Shown piece by piece: positions 1 through 5,400 of a stretch of 6,623 bases of DNA. Each line of letters starts with the position of its first letter. Position 1 is the first letter of the stretch. The DNA is taken from NCBI GenBank assembly GCA_030425945.1, contig JAUHZL010000174.1, positions 1 to 6,623 of the forward strand. The letters are read 5' to 3'. Source of the stretch: Alphaproteobacteria bacterium. Lineage in GTDB: Bacteria; Pseudomonadota; Alphaproteobacteria; Rhodobacterales; Rhodobacteraceae. Both the position numbers and the translations under genes were made by a program. The notes under the pieces are model-generated. The model did no database searches. It saw only the letters and a program-made list of their open reading frames with translations, and had not been told where the DNA came from.

Positions 1-326
1 CCCGCGTCGGCGCGCTGGCCGATCTGGCGGACACGGTCTGGCAGGCGGCCGAGTCGCTGCGCGAGACGACCGAAGCCCTGCTGGCGGAAGCAGACATGAA
101 CGTGCGCTTCGCCGGGGCCGTGCCCTATCAGCGCGCCTTCGCCCGGGTGCTGGGCGGGCACTACCACCTGCGCGCGGCCCTCGCCGAGGGCGGCAGCGGT
201 CCCCGTACCGCGCTCGCCCGCGCCTATATCCTGCGCCTGCTGCCCGAGCATGTCGGCCTGCTGGCCCAGGTCGCGGTGGGGGATGCCGGGCTCTACGAGG
301 CGGACCTCGCGGATCTCGCGGTCTGA
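1..326 (+). CDS. Acyl-CoA dehydrogenase, C-terminal part (5' end outside window)
   Basis: The frame is open from base 3 to a TGA at 324-326 and gives about 107 residues, all helix-forming. The segment with AGAVPYQRAFARVLGGHYHL and then RLLPEHVGLLAQV resembles the extra C-terminal helical domain of the larger acyl-CoA dehydrogenases (the Acyl-CoA_dh_C type, found in the DmdC/AidB-like group). These are FAD flavoproteins that form the alpha,beta double bond of acyl-CoA thioesters in the cytoplasm. The FAD and substrate-binding domains lie upstream, so the substrate cannot be judged. The stop codon shares one base with the start of the next gene (TGATG), which implies translational coupling. Family recognition rests on this short end only. 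Confidence 0.72.
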   Translation, partial: RVGALADLADTVWQAAESLRETTEALLAEADMNVRFAGAVPYQRAFARVLGGHYHLRAALAEGGSGPRTALARAYILRLLPEHVGLLAQVAVGDAGLYEADLADLAV

Positions 327-1369
327 TGGCGGACGGCGCGCAAACCCCGATCCGCACGCCCTTCGACACCCCGCCCGCCCCCGGCGCGGCGGTCGAGGTG
401 GCGGAGGGCATCCTCTGGATGCGTCTGCCGCTGCCGATGGCGCTCGACCACGTCAACGTGTTCGCGCTGGACGACGGCGACGGCTGGACCCTGGTCGACA
501 CCGGCTTCGACACCGGCAAGTCCCGGACGCTCTGGCAGGCGCTGCTGGACGGGCCGCTGGCAGGCAAACCCGTGCGCCGGGTCCTCGTGACCCATCACCA
601 TCCCGACCACATCGGCCTCGCCGGGTGGTTCCAGGCCGCGCACGGGGCCGAGCTGGTGACGACGCGCACTGCGTGGCTGTTCGCGCGGATGCTGACGCTC
701 GACGAGCAGGACCGCCCTGCGCCCGAGACCGTCGCCTTCTGGCGCGCGGCGGGGATGGACCCGGCGATCCTCGCGCAGCGGACCGAGGAACGCCCGTTCA
801 ACTTCGCCGACATCGTCGCGCCGCTGCCGCTGGGCTTCACCCGCATCCGCGAGGGCGACCGCATCACGCTCGGCGGGCGCGACTGGGACGTCCGGATCGG
901 GAACGGCCATGCCCCCGAGCAGGCAACGCTCTGGAGCACGGACGGCACCCTCGTGATCGGCGGCGATCAGCTGCTGGCGACGATCTCGCCCAATCTCGGG
1001 GTCTACGCGACCGAGCCCGAGGCCGACCCGGTCGCCGAGTGGCTGGAAAGCTGCCAGCGCCTCGCGGCCTACGCCACGCCCGAACAGCTCGTCCTGCCCG
1101 GTCACAAGCTGCCCTTCACGGGACTGCCGACGCGGCTGGCGCAGATGACCGAGAACCACCACGGCGCGCTGGCGCGGCTGCGCGCACATCTTGTCACCCC
1201 GGCCACCGCGCATGACTGCTTCCCGCCGCTCTTCAAGCGCACGATCGGCCCCGGCGAGTACGGGCTGGCGCTGGTCGAGGCGGTCGCGCACCTGAACCAC
1301 CTGCACCAGACCGGGCAGGCAACGCGGACGCGCCGCGAGGACGGAGCGTGGCTCTATCAGGCGGTCTGA
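326..1369 (+). CDS. MBL-fold metallo-hydrolase
   Basis: This 347-residue protein has the full metal site of a metallo-beta-lactamase-fold hydrolase. The HxHxDH motif is H90, H92, D94, H95 within THHHPDHIG. The further ligands are H195 (GNGHAPE), D214 (IGGDQL) and H260 (LPGHK). The core domain spans about residues 22-265. The remaining roughly 80 residues are helical, as in the LACTB2-like group with a C-terminal winged-helix or helical cap. Such enzymes hydrolyse thioesters, phosphodiesters or related bonds with a dinuclear metal centre, and the exact substrate is not readable here. The start overlaps the acyl-CoA dehydrogenase stop by one base and has no clear Shine-Dalgarno sequence, so translation probably depends on coupling. 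An acyl-thioester-related role is an inference from the neighbour. No signal peptide is seen, so it is probably cytoplasmic. Confidence 0.88.
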   Translation: MADGAQTPIRTPFDTPPAPGAAVEVAEGILWMRLPLPMALDHVNVFALDDGDGWTLVDTGFDTGKSRTLWQALLDGPLAGKPVRRVLVTHHHPDHIGLAGWFQAAHGAELVTTRTAWLFARMLTLDEQDRPAPETVAFWRAAGMDPAILAQRTEERPFNFADIVAPLPLGFTRIREGDRITLGGRDWDVRIGNGHAPEQATLWSTDGTLVIGGDQLLATISPNLGVYATEPEADPVAEWLESCQRLAAYATPEQLVLPGHKLPFTGLPTRLAQMTENHHGALARLRAHLVTPATAHDCFPPLFKRTIGPGEYGLALVEAVAHLNHLHQTGQATRTRREDGAWLYQAV

Positions 1370-2133
1370 ACCGCCAGCCGCAACGGCGTTTCCGTCACGC
1401 CCTCCGGTCCGATCCGCACCAGCGTGTCCTGCGGCACGGCGCGCCAGTTGGCCGCCTGCCCGCACAGCGGCTCGGACGCCAGCACCGCGCCCTCGCCACA
1501 GGCCGAGCGCGACAGGTACAGCGTGGGACAGTGCCCGTCCGAGGCATGGCGCAACGCGAACAGGCTTTCGCCGTCCGAGAAGACGCAGGTCAGGCGCACG
1601 GGCCCTTCCGGCCCGGCCGGGCCCAGCGCCGCCACCGTGGCTTCCAGCGCCCCGGCCACATCGGTGTCGAGCCCTTGCGCGAGCAGCGTCAGGAACACCG
1701 CTTCGCTGTCCGTCGTGCCCCGCCGCGCGGCATAGAGCGCATCCGGCAACGCCGCCTCCAGCGCCCGGCGCAGGCGCGGGAACTGCGGCACCTGCCCGTT
1801 GTGGCAGAAGGACCAGCGCCCCTGCGTGAAGGGGTGACAGTTGGCGCGGCTCGTCTCGCCCACGGTCGAGGCGCGGATATGCCCGATGAACAGCCGCGAC
1901 CGGATCATCCGGCACAGGCTCAGCAGGTTGCCGTCCGACCATGCGGGCAGGACGTCGCGATAGAGGCCCGGCGTATCGGGCGCGTCATACCAGGCGATGC
2001 CGAACCCGTCGCCGTTGACGGCCAGCTTGGCCTCGGTCGCGTGCTGGGACTGGCTCAGCAGCGAGTGTGCCGGTTTCACGATCAGGTCTTCCAGCGCGAT
2101 CGGCTGACCGCGCCACGCCGCGATCCGGCACAT
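1357..2133 (-). CDS. Class II glutamine amidotransferase (YafJ/EgtC-like)
   Basis: The 258-residue product starts MCRIAAWRG. Cys2 would become the N-terminal nucleophile after removal of Met, which fixes the start at 2133 although the frame is open further upstream. Class II amidotransferase (Ntn-hydrolase) motifs follow in order: NGDGFGIAW (40-48), GHIRAST (84-90), NCHPF (99-102 contains the CHPF core), CHNG (110-113), TDSE (141-144) and ASEPL (219-223). Such domains release ammonia from glutamine. In stand-alone YafJ-type members the acceptor is generally unknown, whereas EgtC acts on gamma-glutamyl compounds. No ergothioneine partner genes are visible, so I do not assign egtC. The start overlaps the stop of the DUF6356-like gene (TGATG), so the two form an operon. 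The 3' end overlaps the convergent metallo-hydrolase gene by 13 bases. Confidence 0.88.
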   Translation of the reverse strand: MCRIAAWRGQPIALEDLIVKPAHSLLSQSQHATEAKLAVNGDGFGIAWYDAPDTPGLYRDVLPAWSDGNLLSLCRMIRSRLFIGHIRASTVGETSRANCHPFTQGRWSFCHNGQVPQFPRLRRALEAALPDALYAARRGTTDSEAVFLTLLAQGLDTDVAGALEATVAALGPAGPEGPVRLTCVFSDGESLFALRHASDGHCPTLYLSRSACGEGAVLASEPLCGQAANWRAVPQDTLVRIGPEGVTETPLRLAVQTA

Positions 2134-2387
2134 CAGTGCGGCTGCCCGCCGCGGTTCTCGATCCGGGCGTACAGGCGACGGACGATCCGGCTCGCGGTCG
2201 TCTCGCACAGGGCCGGGATCACCGCGTGGACCGCCGCCGCGCCTGCCGCCAGCGCCAGCCAGAAGGCGAAGCCCGCCGCGAAGCGCATGTGCTCGAGGTA
2301 GCTTTCCTCGACCGAGGCCGGGTGATCGAGGAACAGCGCCGACAGGAGGCCGCCGCGCGAACGCTCGGGATCGGAAATCTGGGTCAT
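2133..2387 (-). CDS. Small membrane protein, DUF6356-like
   Basis: The predicted product has 84 residues. The ATG at 2387-2385 was chosen because AAGGA (complement of 2397-2401) lies 9 bases upstream; the frame stays open further upstream without family-like sequence. After a short polar N-terminus comes FLDHPASVEESYLEHM (19-34), which resembles the signature of the DUF6356 family common in Rhodobacterales and relatives. It is followed by a hydrophobic Ala-rich stretch at about 38-62, probably one membrane span, and a basic tail (RRLYARIENR). The function of the family is unknown to me. The gene is translationally coupled by TGATG to the glutamine amidotransferase gene, which suggests the two products are made together. 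Confidence 0.78.
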   Translation of the reverse strand: MTQISDPERSRGGLLSALFLDHPASVEESYLEHMRFAAGFAFWLALAAGAAAVHAVIPALCETTASRIVRRLYARIENRGGQPH

Positions 2388-2493
2388 GCGAAGGGGTCCT
2401 TTGCCTGTTGATCCGTCAACCTTACCAACCCGGCGGCCAACACCATCCCAAATGCACCTTCTCATTCGCGGAATCTTGGGACATTATCCCACC
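2388..2493. promoter_or_regulatory. Divergent intergenic region between DUF6356-like gene and Lrp/AsnC gene
   Basis: These 106 bases must hold the promoters of both divergent units. GTTGA at 2407-2411 and TCAAC at 2416-2420 form an inverted repeat with a 4-base centre; on the minus strand it contains TTGACG, a good -35 hexamer, but no convincing -10 follows at the right distance. ATCCCA occurs at 2445-2450 and again at 2486-2491. The region is a plausible target of the adjacent Lrp/AsnC protein, since members of this family often regulate themselves and a divergent neighbour. That is inference. Confidence 0.45.
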
Positions 2494-2494
2494 A
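2459..2494 (+). promoter_or_regulatory. Putative promoter and operator of the Lrp/AsnC gene, possibly leaderless
   Basis: TTCTCA (2459-2464) and CATTAT (2482-2487) are separated by 17 bases, and each matches 4 of 6 positions of the sigma70 -35 and -10 consensus. Transcription would then begin near 2494, the A of the ATG. No good Shine-Dalgarno sequence lies at normal distance, which fits a leaderless mRNA. The -10 box is enclosed by TGGGA-N5-TCCCA (2477-2491), a 15-bp dyad, which is also the usual size of Lrp-type sites. The hexamers are only moderate matches. Confidence 0.35.
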
Positions 2495-2955
2495 TGACCC
2501 CTAATCTCGATACGTTCGACCGTCGCCTTCTGTCCGAACTGCAACGCGATGCCACGCTGTCCGTCGATGCGCTGGCCGAGCGTGTCGGCCTGTCGCGCAA
2601 CGCCACGTGGCGGCGCATGAAGCTGCTGGAGGAGGCCGGGGTCCTGAAGGGCCGCGTCGCCCTCGTGGACGCGGCGAAGGTCGGCTGCGGGCTGACCGTC
2701 CTCGTGCTGATTCGCACCGCCCTGCATGACGCCCGCTCGATGAAGGCCCTGCATGACGCGGTCCACGCCATGCCCGAGGTGACCGGGGCCTACCGGATGA
2801 CCGGCGACCTCGATTACGTGCTGCGCGTACGGGTGTCCGACGTCGCCGCCTACGACGCCTTCTACAAGCGGCTGATCGCCCGCGTGGCGCTGTCGGACAT
2901 CTCCGCCAGCTTCGTGATGGAAGAGCTGAAGGACACGACGGCGGTCCCGTTATAG
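2494..2955 (+). CDS. Lrp/AsnC family transcriptional regulator
   Basis: The 153-residue product has the normal length for this family when begun at ATG 2494 (MTPNLDTFDRRLLSELQRD); the in-frame extension upstream does not look like protein of this family. The N-terminal winged helix-turn-helix covers about residues 6-55, with recognition segment VGLSRNATWRRMKLLEEAG. The RAM (effector-binding and oligomerisation) domain follows at about 65-145, with the typical GAYRMTGDLDYVLRV segment at 98-112 (G104, D105, D107). The C-terminus KDTTAVPL is also typical. These cytoplasmic proteins form dimers and higher oligomers and often sense amino acids. The effector is not readable. The position beside the divergent DUF6356-like/amidotransferase operon makes that operon and its own gene the first target candidates. 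Confidence 0.92.
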   Translation: MTPNLDTFDRRLLSELQRDATLSVDALAERVGLSRNATWRRMKLLEEAGVLKGRVALVDAAKVGCGLTVLVLIRTALHDARSMKALHDAVHAMPEVTGAYRMTGDLDYVLRVRVSDVAAYDAFYKRLIARVALSDISASFVMEELKDTTAVPL

Positions 2956-3109
2956 GCCTCCGCCCCCTGCGACGACTCGCCCGGTGTGACATCTGCGCGA
3001 CCGCTTGACGCAATGCGGCCACACCCGCAGAAACCGCCCATCAAAGTCGGCCCTTGAGCGGTGACACCCCCAAGGGAATCGGCTAACTGTTGACCTAACT
3101 ACTAGATGT

Positions 3110-3114
3110 AGGAG
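3110..3114 (+). promoter_or_regulatory. Shine-Dalgarno site of cytochrome oxidase subunit IV gene
   Basis: AGGAG lies 7 bases before the ATG at 3122. It supports translation of a gene otherwise easily missed because of its size. The preceding 166-base gap (2956-3121) holds no other gene that I can support. It contains a direct repeat CTAACT at 3083-3088 and 3095-3100, with TTGACC (3090-3095) between, but no complete promoter is convincing. Confidence 0.7.
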
Positions 3115-3121
3115 ACCCACC

Positions 3122-3256
3122 ATGGCCGATCACAAGCACGGCTCGATGGACACCACCGATCACGAGAAGACCTTCGCAGGGTTCATGAAGGCTGCCGTCT
3201 GGGTTGCGGCCGTCTCGGTTGGAATCCTGATCTTCCTCGCCTTGTTCAACAGCTAA
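3122..3256 (+). CDS. aa3-type cytochrome c oxidase subunit IV (small, 44 residues)
   Basis: The product begins MADHKHGSMDTTDHEKTF and ends LIFLALFNS. A polar, His-rich N-terminus of about 17 residues is followed by one membrane helix at about 22-42. This is the layout of the bacterial aa3-type cytochrome c oxidase subunit IV (COX4_pro_2 type), a single-helix accessory subunit of the terminal oxidase in Rhodobacter and Paracoccus. In that family the subunit sits at the edge of the complex and is not needed for catalysis. The catalytic subunit genes are not in this window, as is usual for this separately encoded subunit. AGGAG 7 bases upstream fixes the start. The lipoprotein gene begins only 28 bases downstream on the same strand, so cotranscription is likely. 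Confidence 0.9.
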   Translation: MADHKHGSMDTTDHEKTFAGFMKAAVWVAAVSVGILIFLALFNS

Positions 3257-3284
3257 CCGTTTCCGAGACAGACAGGGATACCCG

Positions 3285-3914
3285 ATGCGTTCGATGCTGC
3301 TTCTTCTGGCGAGTCTTCTCGCCCTCTCGGCCTGTGGCCCCGAAGAGAAATGGGCATCGGATGCCGCGGTGACCCGCGCCAGCTACCGTGACCCGGGCCC
3401 GTCGTCGATCACGCTCTACACGATGGTGTCGAACGACACCGGCGCGGGCGGACACTCGGCGCTGATGATCAACGGGTCCGAGCGCGTGCTCTACGATCCC
3501 GCGGGGTCGTGGAACCACCCGGCCGCCCCCGAGCGGAACGACCTGCACTACGGGTTCACCCCGTGGCAGCAGAGCTTCTACATCGACTACCACGCCCGCA
3601 CGACCTACCACGTCGTGGAGCAGACGCTGACCGTCCCGCAGGAAACGGCCGATGCCCTGATCCGCTCGGTGATGCAGCAGGGCGCGGCGCCCAAGGCCTA
3701 TTGCACCCGGTACAACTCGACCGCGCTCAAGCGGGTGCCCGGGTTCGAGGGCATCGGCGTCACCTGGTACCCGGTCAACCTGATGGAGCAGTTCGCCGAG
3801 ATCCCCGGCGTGCGCACCCGGAAGATCTACGACGACGACCCTGCCTACAACCGCACCATGCTGGAAGCGGGGATCGTTCCCGTCGCCGCCGACGCCTTCA
3901 CCGCCGCGAACTGA
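3285..3914 (+). CDS. Uncharacterised lipoprotein, possible permuted papain-like (NlpC/P60-related) fold
   Basis: The 209-residue product begins with a basic residue, a Leu-rich stretch and the lipobox L14-S15-A16-C17, so it is probably a lipoprotein anchored at Cys17. The next residues are GPEE, without Asp at +2, which by the enterobacterial rule would favour the outer membrane. AGGGA 6 bases before the ATG supports the start. The mature part has TMVSNDTGAGGHSALMINGS (46-65) with H57, then VLYDPAGSW (68-76), and later YCTRYNSTALKRVPGF (139-154) with C140. A Gly-Gly-His strand before a Cys heading a helix is the order found in circularly permuted papain-like hydrolases (YaeF/YiiX, LRAT, DUF4105-like). 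I recall similar hypothetical proteins in Rhodobacteraceae, but no function. Hydrolysis of an amide or ester in the envelope is inference. A strong terminator follows. Confidence 0.85.
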   Translation: MRSMLLLLASLLALSACGPEEKWASDAAVTRASYRDPGPSSITLYTMVSNDTGAGGHSALMINGSERVLYDPAGSWNHPAAPERNDLHYGFTPWQQSFYIDYHARTTYHVVEQTLTVPQETADALIRSVMQQGAAPKAYCTRYNSTALKRVPGFEGIGVTWYPVNLMEQFAEIPGVRTRKIYDDDPAYNRTMLEAGIVPVAADAFTAAN

Positions 3915-3935
3915 GTCGGCACGGCACGGCAGATC

Positions 3936-3958
3936 ACAGGGCCTTCGGGCCCTGTTTT
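3936..3958 (+). terminator. Intrinsic terminator with UUCG tetraloop
   Basis: ACAGGGCC (3936-3943), loop TTCG (3944-3947) and GGCCCTGT (3948-3955) form a perfect 8-bp stem, followed by TTT (the last stem base plus 3956-3958 gives a run of four T) and a T-rich end. It ends the subunit IV/lipoprotein unit on the plus strand. The hairpin begins just past the moaB stop on the minus strand, so it may stop that transcript too, although no T run follows in that direction. Confidence 0.9.
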
Positions 3959-4500
3959 CATTTCCGCCGCAGGTGCTCGTCGAGACGCGGCAGGATTTCC
4001 ACGAAATTGCAGGGCCGGTGCCGGTAGTCGAACTGCCAGTGCAGGATCTCGTCCCACGCGTCCCGGCAGGCCCCCGAACTGCCCGGCAGGGCGAAGAGGT
4101 AGGTGCCGTTGGCGACGCCGCCGGTCGCCCGGCTCTGCACGGCGCTGGTCCCGATCTTCTGGAACGAGACCATCGTGAACACGGTGGCGAAGGCGTCGAT
4201 CTCCTTCTCGTAGACGCGCCGGTGCGCCTCGACCGTGACGTCGCGCCCGGTCAGGCCCGTGCCGCCGGTGCTGAGGATGACATCGATCTCCGGATCGGCC
4301 ACCCAGGCGCGCAGCTGTGCCTCGATCTCGTCGGCCTCGTCGCGCAGGATCGCCCGTGCCGCCAGCCGGTGCCCGTCGCGGGTCAGCCGCTCGACCAGGG
4401 TGTCGCCGGACTTGTCCTCGGCCAGCGTCCGGGTGTCCGACACGGCCAGCACGGCGATCCGCATCGGCAGGAAAGGGCGGCTCTCGTCGATGCGGGACAC
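3958..4500 (-). CDS. moaB: Molybdenum cofactor biosynthesis protein B
   Basis: The 180-residue product carries the MogA/MoaB fold signatures: AVSDTR (19-24), DKSGDTLVERL (29-39), STGGTGLTGRDVT (77-89) and ALPGSSGAC (137-145). In this family MoaB/MogA proteins bind molybdopterin and adenylylate it before molybdenum insertion in the cytoplasm. The length and the N-terminus MSRIDESRPFLP fit alphaproteobacterial MoaB. The start is GTG at 4500-4498, because GGAGG (complement of 4510-4514) lies 9 bases upstream and the N-terminal sequence looks conserved; the ATG 12 codons later would remove it. The gene follows the uracil-DNA glycosylase stop by only 4 bases, so the two are one operon. No other moa, mob or moe genes are present here. 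Confidence 0.93.
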   Translation of the reverse strand: MSRIDESRPFLPMRIAVLAVSDTRTLAEDKSGDTLVERLTRDGHRLAARAILRDEADEIEAQLRAWVADPEIDVILSTGGTGLTGRDVTVEAHRRVYEKEIDAFATVFTMVSFQKIGTSAVQSRATGGVANGTYLFALPGSSGACRDAWDEILHWQFDYRHRPCNFVEILPRLDEHLRRK

Positions 4501-4504
4501 GGGA

Positions 4505-5302
4505 TCAGGCCTCCAGCCGGTCTTTCAGGGTCAGCAGGTCCGCCCAGGCCTGCCGCTTCTGGACGGGCTGGCGCAGCAGGAAGGACGGGTGGAACATCGG
4601 CAGGGCGGGGCGGCCCAGCACCTCGGTCCAGGTGCCGCGCAGGCGGGTGATCCCGCGCCGCCCGAGCAGCGCGTCGCAGGAAATGTTGCCCATCACCACG
4701 AGGAGCGCCGGATCGGCCAGCGCGATGTGCCGTTCGAGGAACGGGCGCAGCATGGCGATTTCCTGCGGGGTCGGGTCGCGGTTCTGCGGCGGACGCCACG
4801 GCAGGACGTTGGTGATATAGAGCGCCCGGCCCGGATCGGGCTCGGCGCGCCCGAGGCCGATGGCCGCGAACATCCGGTCCAGCAACTGCCCGGCCTTGCC
4901 GACGAAGGGCAGGCCCTGCAGGTCCTCGTCGCGGCCCGGGGCCTCGCCCACGATCATCACGCGCGCTTCCGGCCGCCCGTCGGCGAAGACCAGCGACCGC
5001 GCACCGCCCTTCAGCGCGCAATGCTCGTAGGTCGCCATCGCGTCGCGCAATTCCTCCAGCGTTCGGGCCGCGTTTGCCGCCGCCTGCGCCTCGGCCACCG
5101 GGTCGGCATCGGCCAGCGGCACCGCGGGCGGGGCCGGGACCGGAGGTGCCAGCGGGGCGGCGGGCGCCGCGCCACGGGCCGCCAGCGCCTCGGACTCGGC
5201 GAAGCGGTCCACCGGCGCATCGGCGATCGCCTCGGTCGCGCCGAGATCCACCTGCCAGTCGAGTGCCGCCAGCGCGCCGTGCCAGTCGAGGTTCATGCCC
5301 AT
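4505..5302 (-). CDS. Family 4-type uracil-DNA glycosylase, Fe-S cysteines mostly absent
   Basis: The 265-residue product shows family 4 uracil-DNA glycosylase motifs: VGEAPGRDED (118-127), LPFVGKAGQLLDR (131-143), ITNVLPWRPPQNR (163-175), VMGN (203-206) and MFHPSFLLR (236-244, with H238). The enzyme removes uracil from DNA at the start of base excision repair. Classical members bind a [4Fe-4S] cluster through four cysteines. Here only C95 (YEHCALK) appears at one of these places; W169 replaces the Cys of the KCRPP motif, and the later ligand position (EIAMLRPF) has no Cys. A leader of about 90 residues precedes the catalytic domain, including an Ala/Pro-rich linker at about 45-72. The start at 5302 has AGGG 8 bases upstream; the ATG two codons later is an alternative, and a TTG further upstream is unlikely. 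moaB follows in the same operon. Confidence 0.88.
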   Translation of the reverse strand: MGMNLDWHGALAALDWQVDLGATEAIADAPVDRFAESEALAARGAAPAAPLAPPVPAPPAVPLADADPVAEAQAAANAARTLEELRDAMATYEHCALKGGARSLVFADGRPEARVMIVGEAPGRDEDLQGLPFVGKAGQLLDRMFAAIGLGRAEPDPGRALYITNVLPWRPPQNRDPTPQEIAMLRPFLERHIALADPALLVVMGNISCDALLGRRGITRLRGTWTEVLGRPALPMFHPSFLLRQPVQKRQAWADLLTLKDRLEA

Positions 5303-5346
5303 GAGCCGCACCCTAGGCCCCGCGCCCGGCCCCTGCAATCGGGTGC

Positions 5347-5376
5347 TTGAGACCGCCGCACCGCCCGGCCTATAAC
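5347..5376 (+). promoter_or_regulatory. pyrB promoter
   Basis: TTGAGA (5347-5352) and TATAAC (5371-5376) are 18 bases apart, and each matches 5 of 6 consensus positions for the housekeeping sigma factor. Transcription would begin near 5383, giving a leader of about 18 bases, which is too short for an attenuator. The region lies in the 98-base gap between the divergent glycosylase and pyrB genes. Confidence 0.65.
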
Positions 5377-5382
5377 CGGGCG
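5362..5382. promoter_or_regulatory. Inverted repeat over the pyrB -10 box, candidate operator
   Basis: CGCCCGG (5362-5368) and CCGGGCG (5376-5382) are perfect 7-bp arms around CCTATAA. The spacer contains most of the -10 box, so a protein bound here would block RNA polymerase. In a short, GC-rich sequence such dyads can also arise by chance. The binding protein is unknown. Confidence 0.4.
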
Positions 5383-5400
5383 AACCGCGCGGGGAGAGAG

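Noticed and set aside
250..1215. 321-codon open frame on the plus strand
   Set aside because: It is out of frame with the metallo-hydrolase, and its product is Arg/Ala/Pro-rich low-complexity sequence. It is a shadow.
293..1942. 549-codon open frame on the minus strand
   Set aside because: It runs antisense through the metallo-hydrolase gene and in another frame through the amidotransferase gene, both of which have full family motifs. Its product is Arg/Gly/Ala/Val-rich without recognisable motifs, as expected for a shadow frame in GC-rich DNA.
2386..2493. N-terminal extension of the Lrp/AsnC protein
   Set aside because: The frame is open, but the extra 36 residues are not family-like and would cover the divergent promoter region; the protein has normal length from 2494.
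5302..5338. TTG start and N-terminal extension of the glycosylase
   Set aside because: The 12 extra residues are Gly/Pro/Arg-rich with no Shine-Dalgarno support; ATG 5302 has AGGG at 8 bases.
5303..5339. Minus-strand promoter for the glycosylase operon (TTGCAG, 17 bases, TAGGGT)
   Set aside because: Each hexamer matches only 3 of 6 consensus positions, and TAGGGT overlaps the proposed Shine-Dalgarno site.
4235..5350. 371-codon open frame on the plus strand opposite moaB and the glycosylase gene
   Set aside because: It is antisense to two genes with clear catalytic motifs; the product is Arg/Gly/Gln-rich and resembles nothing.
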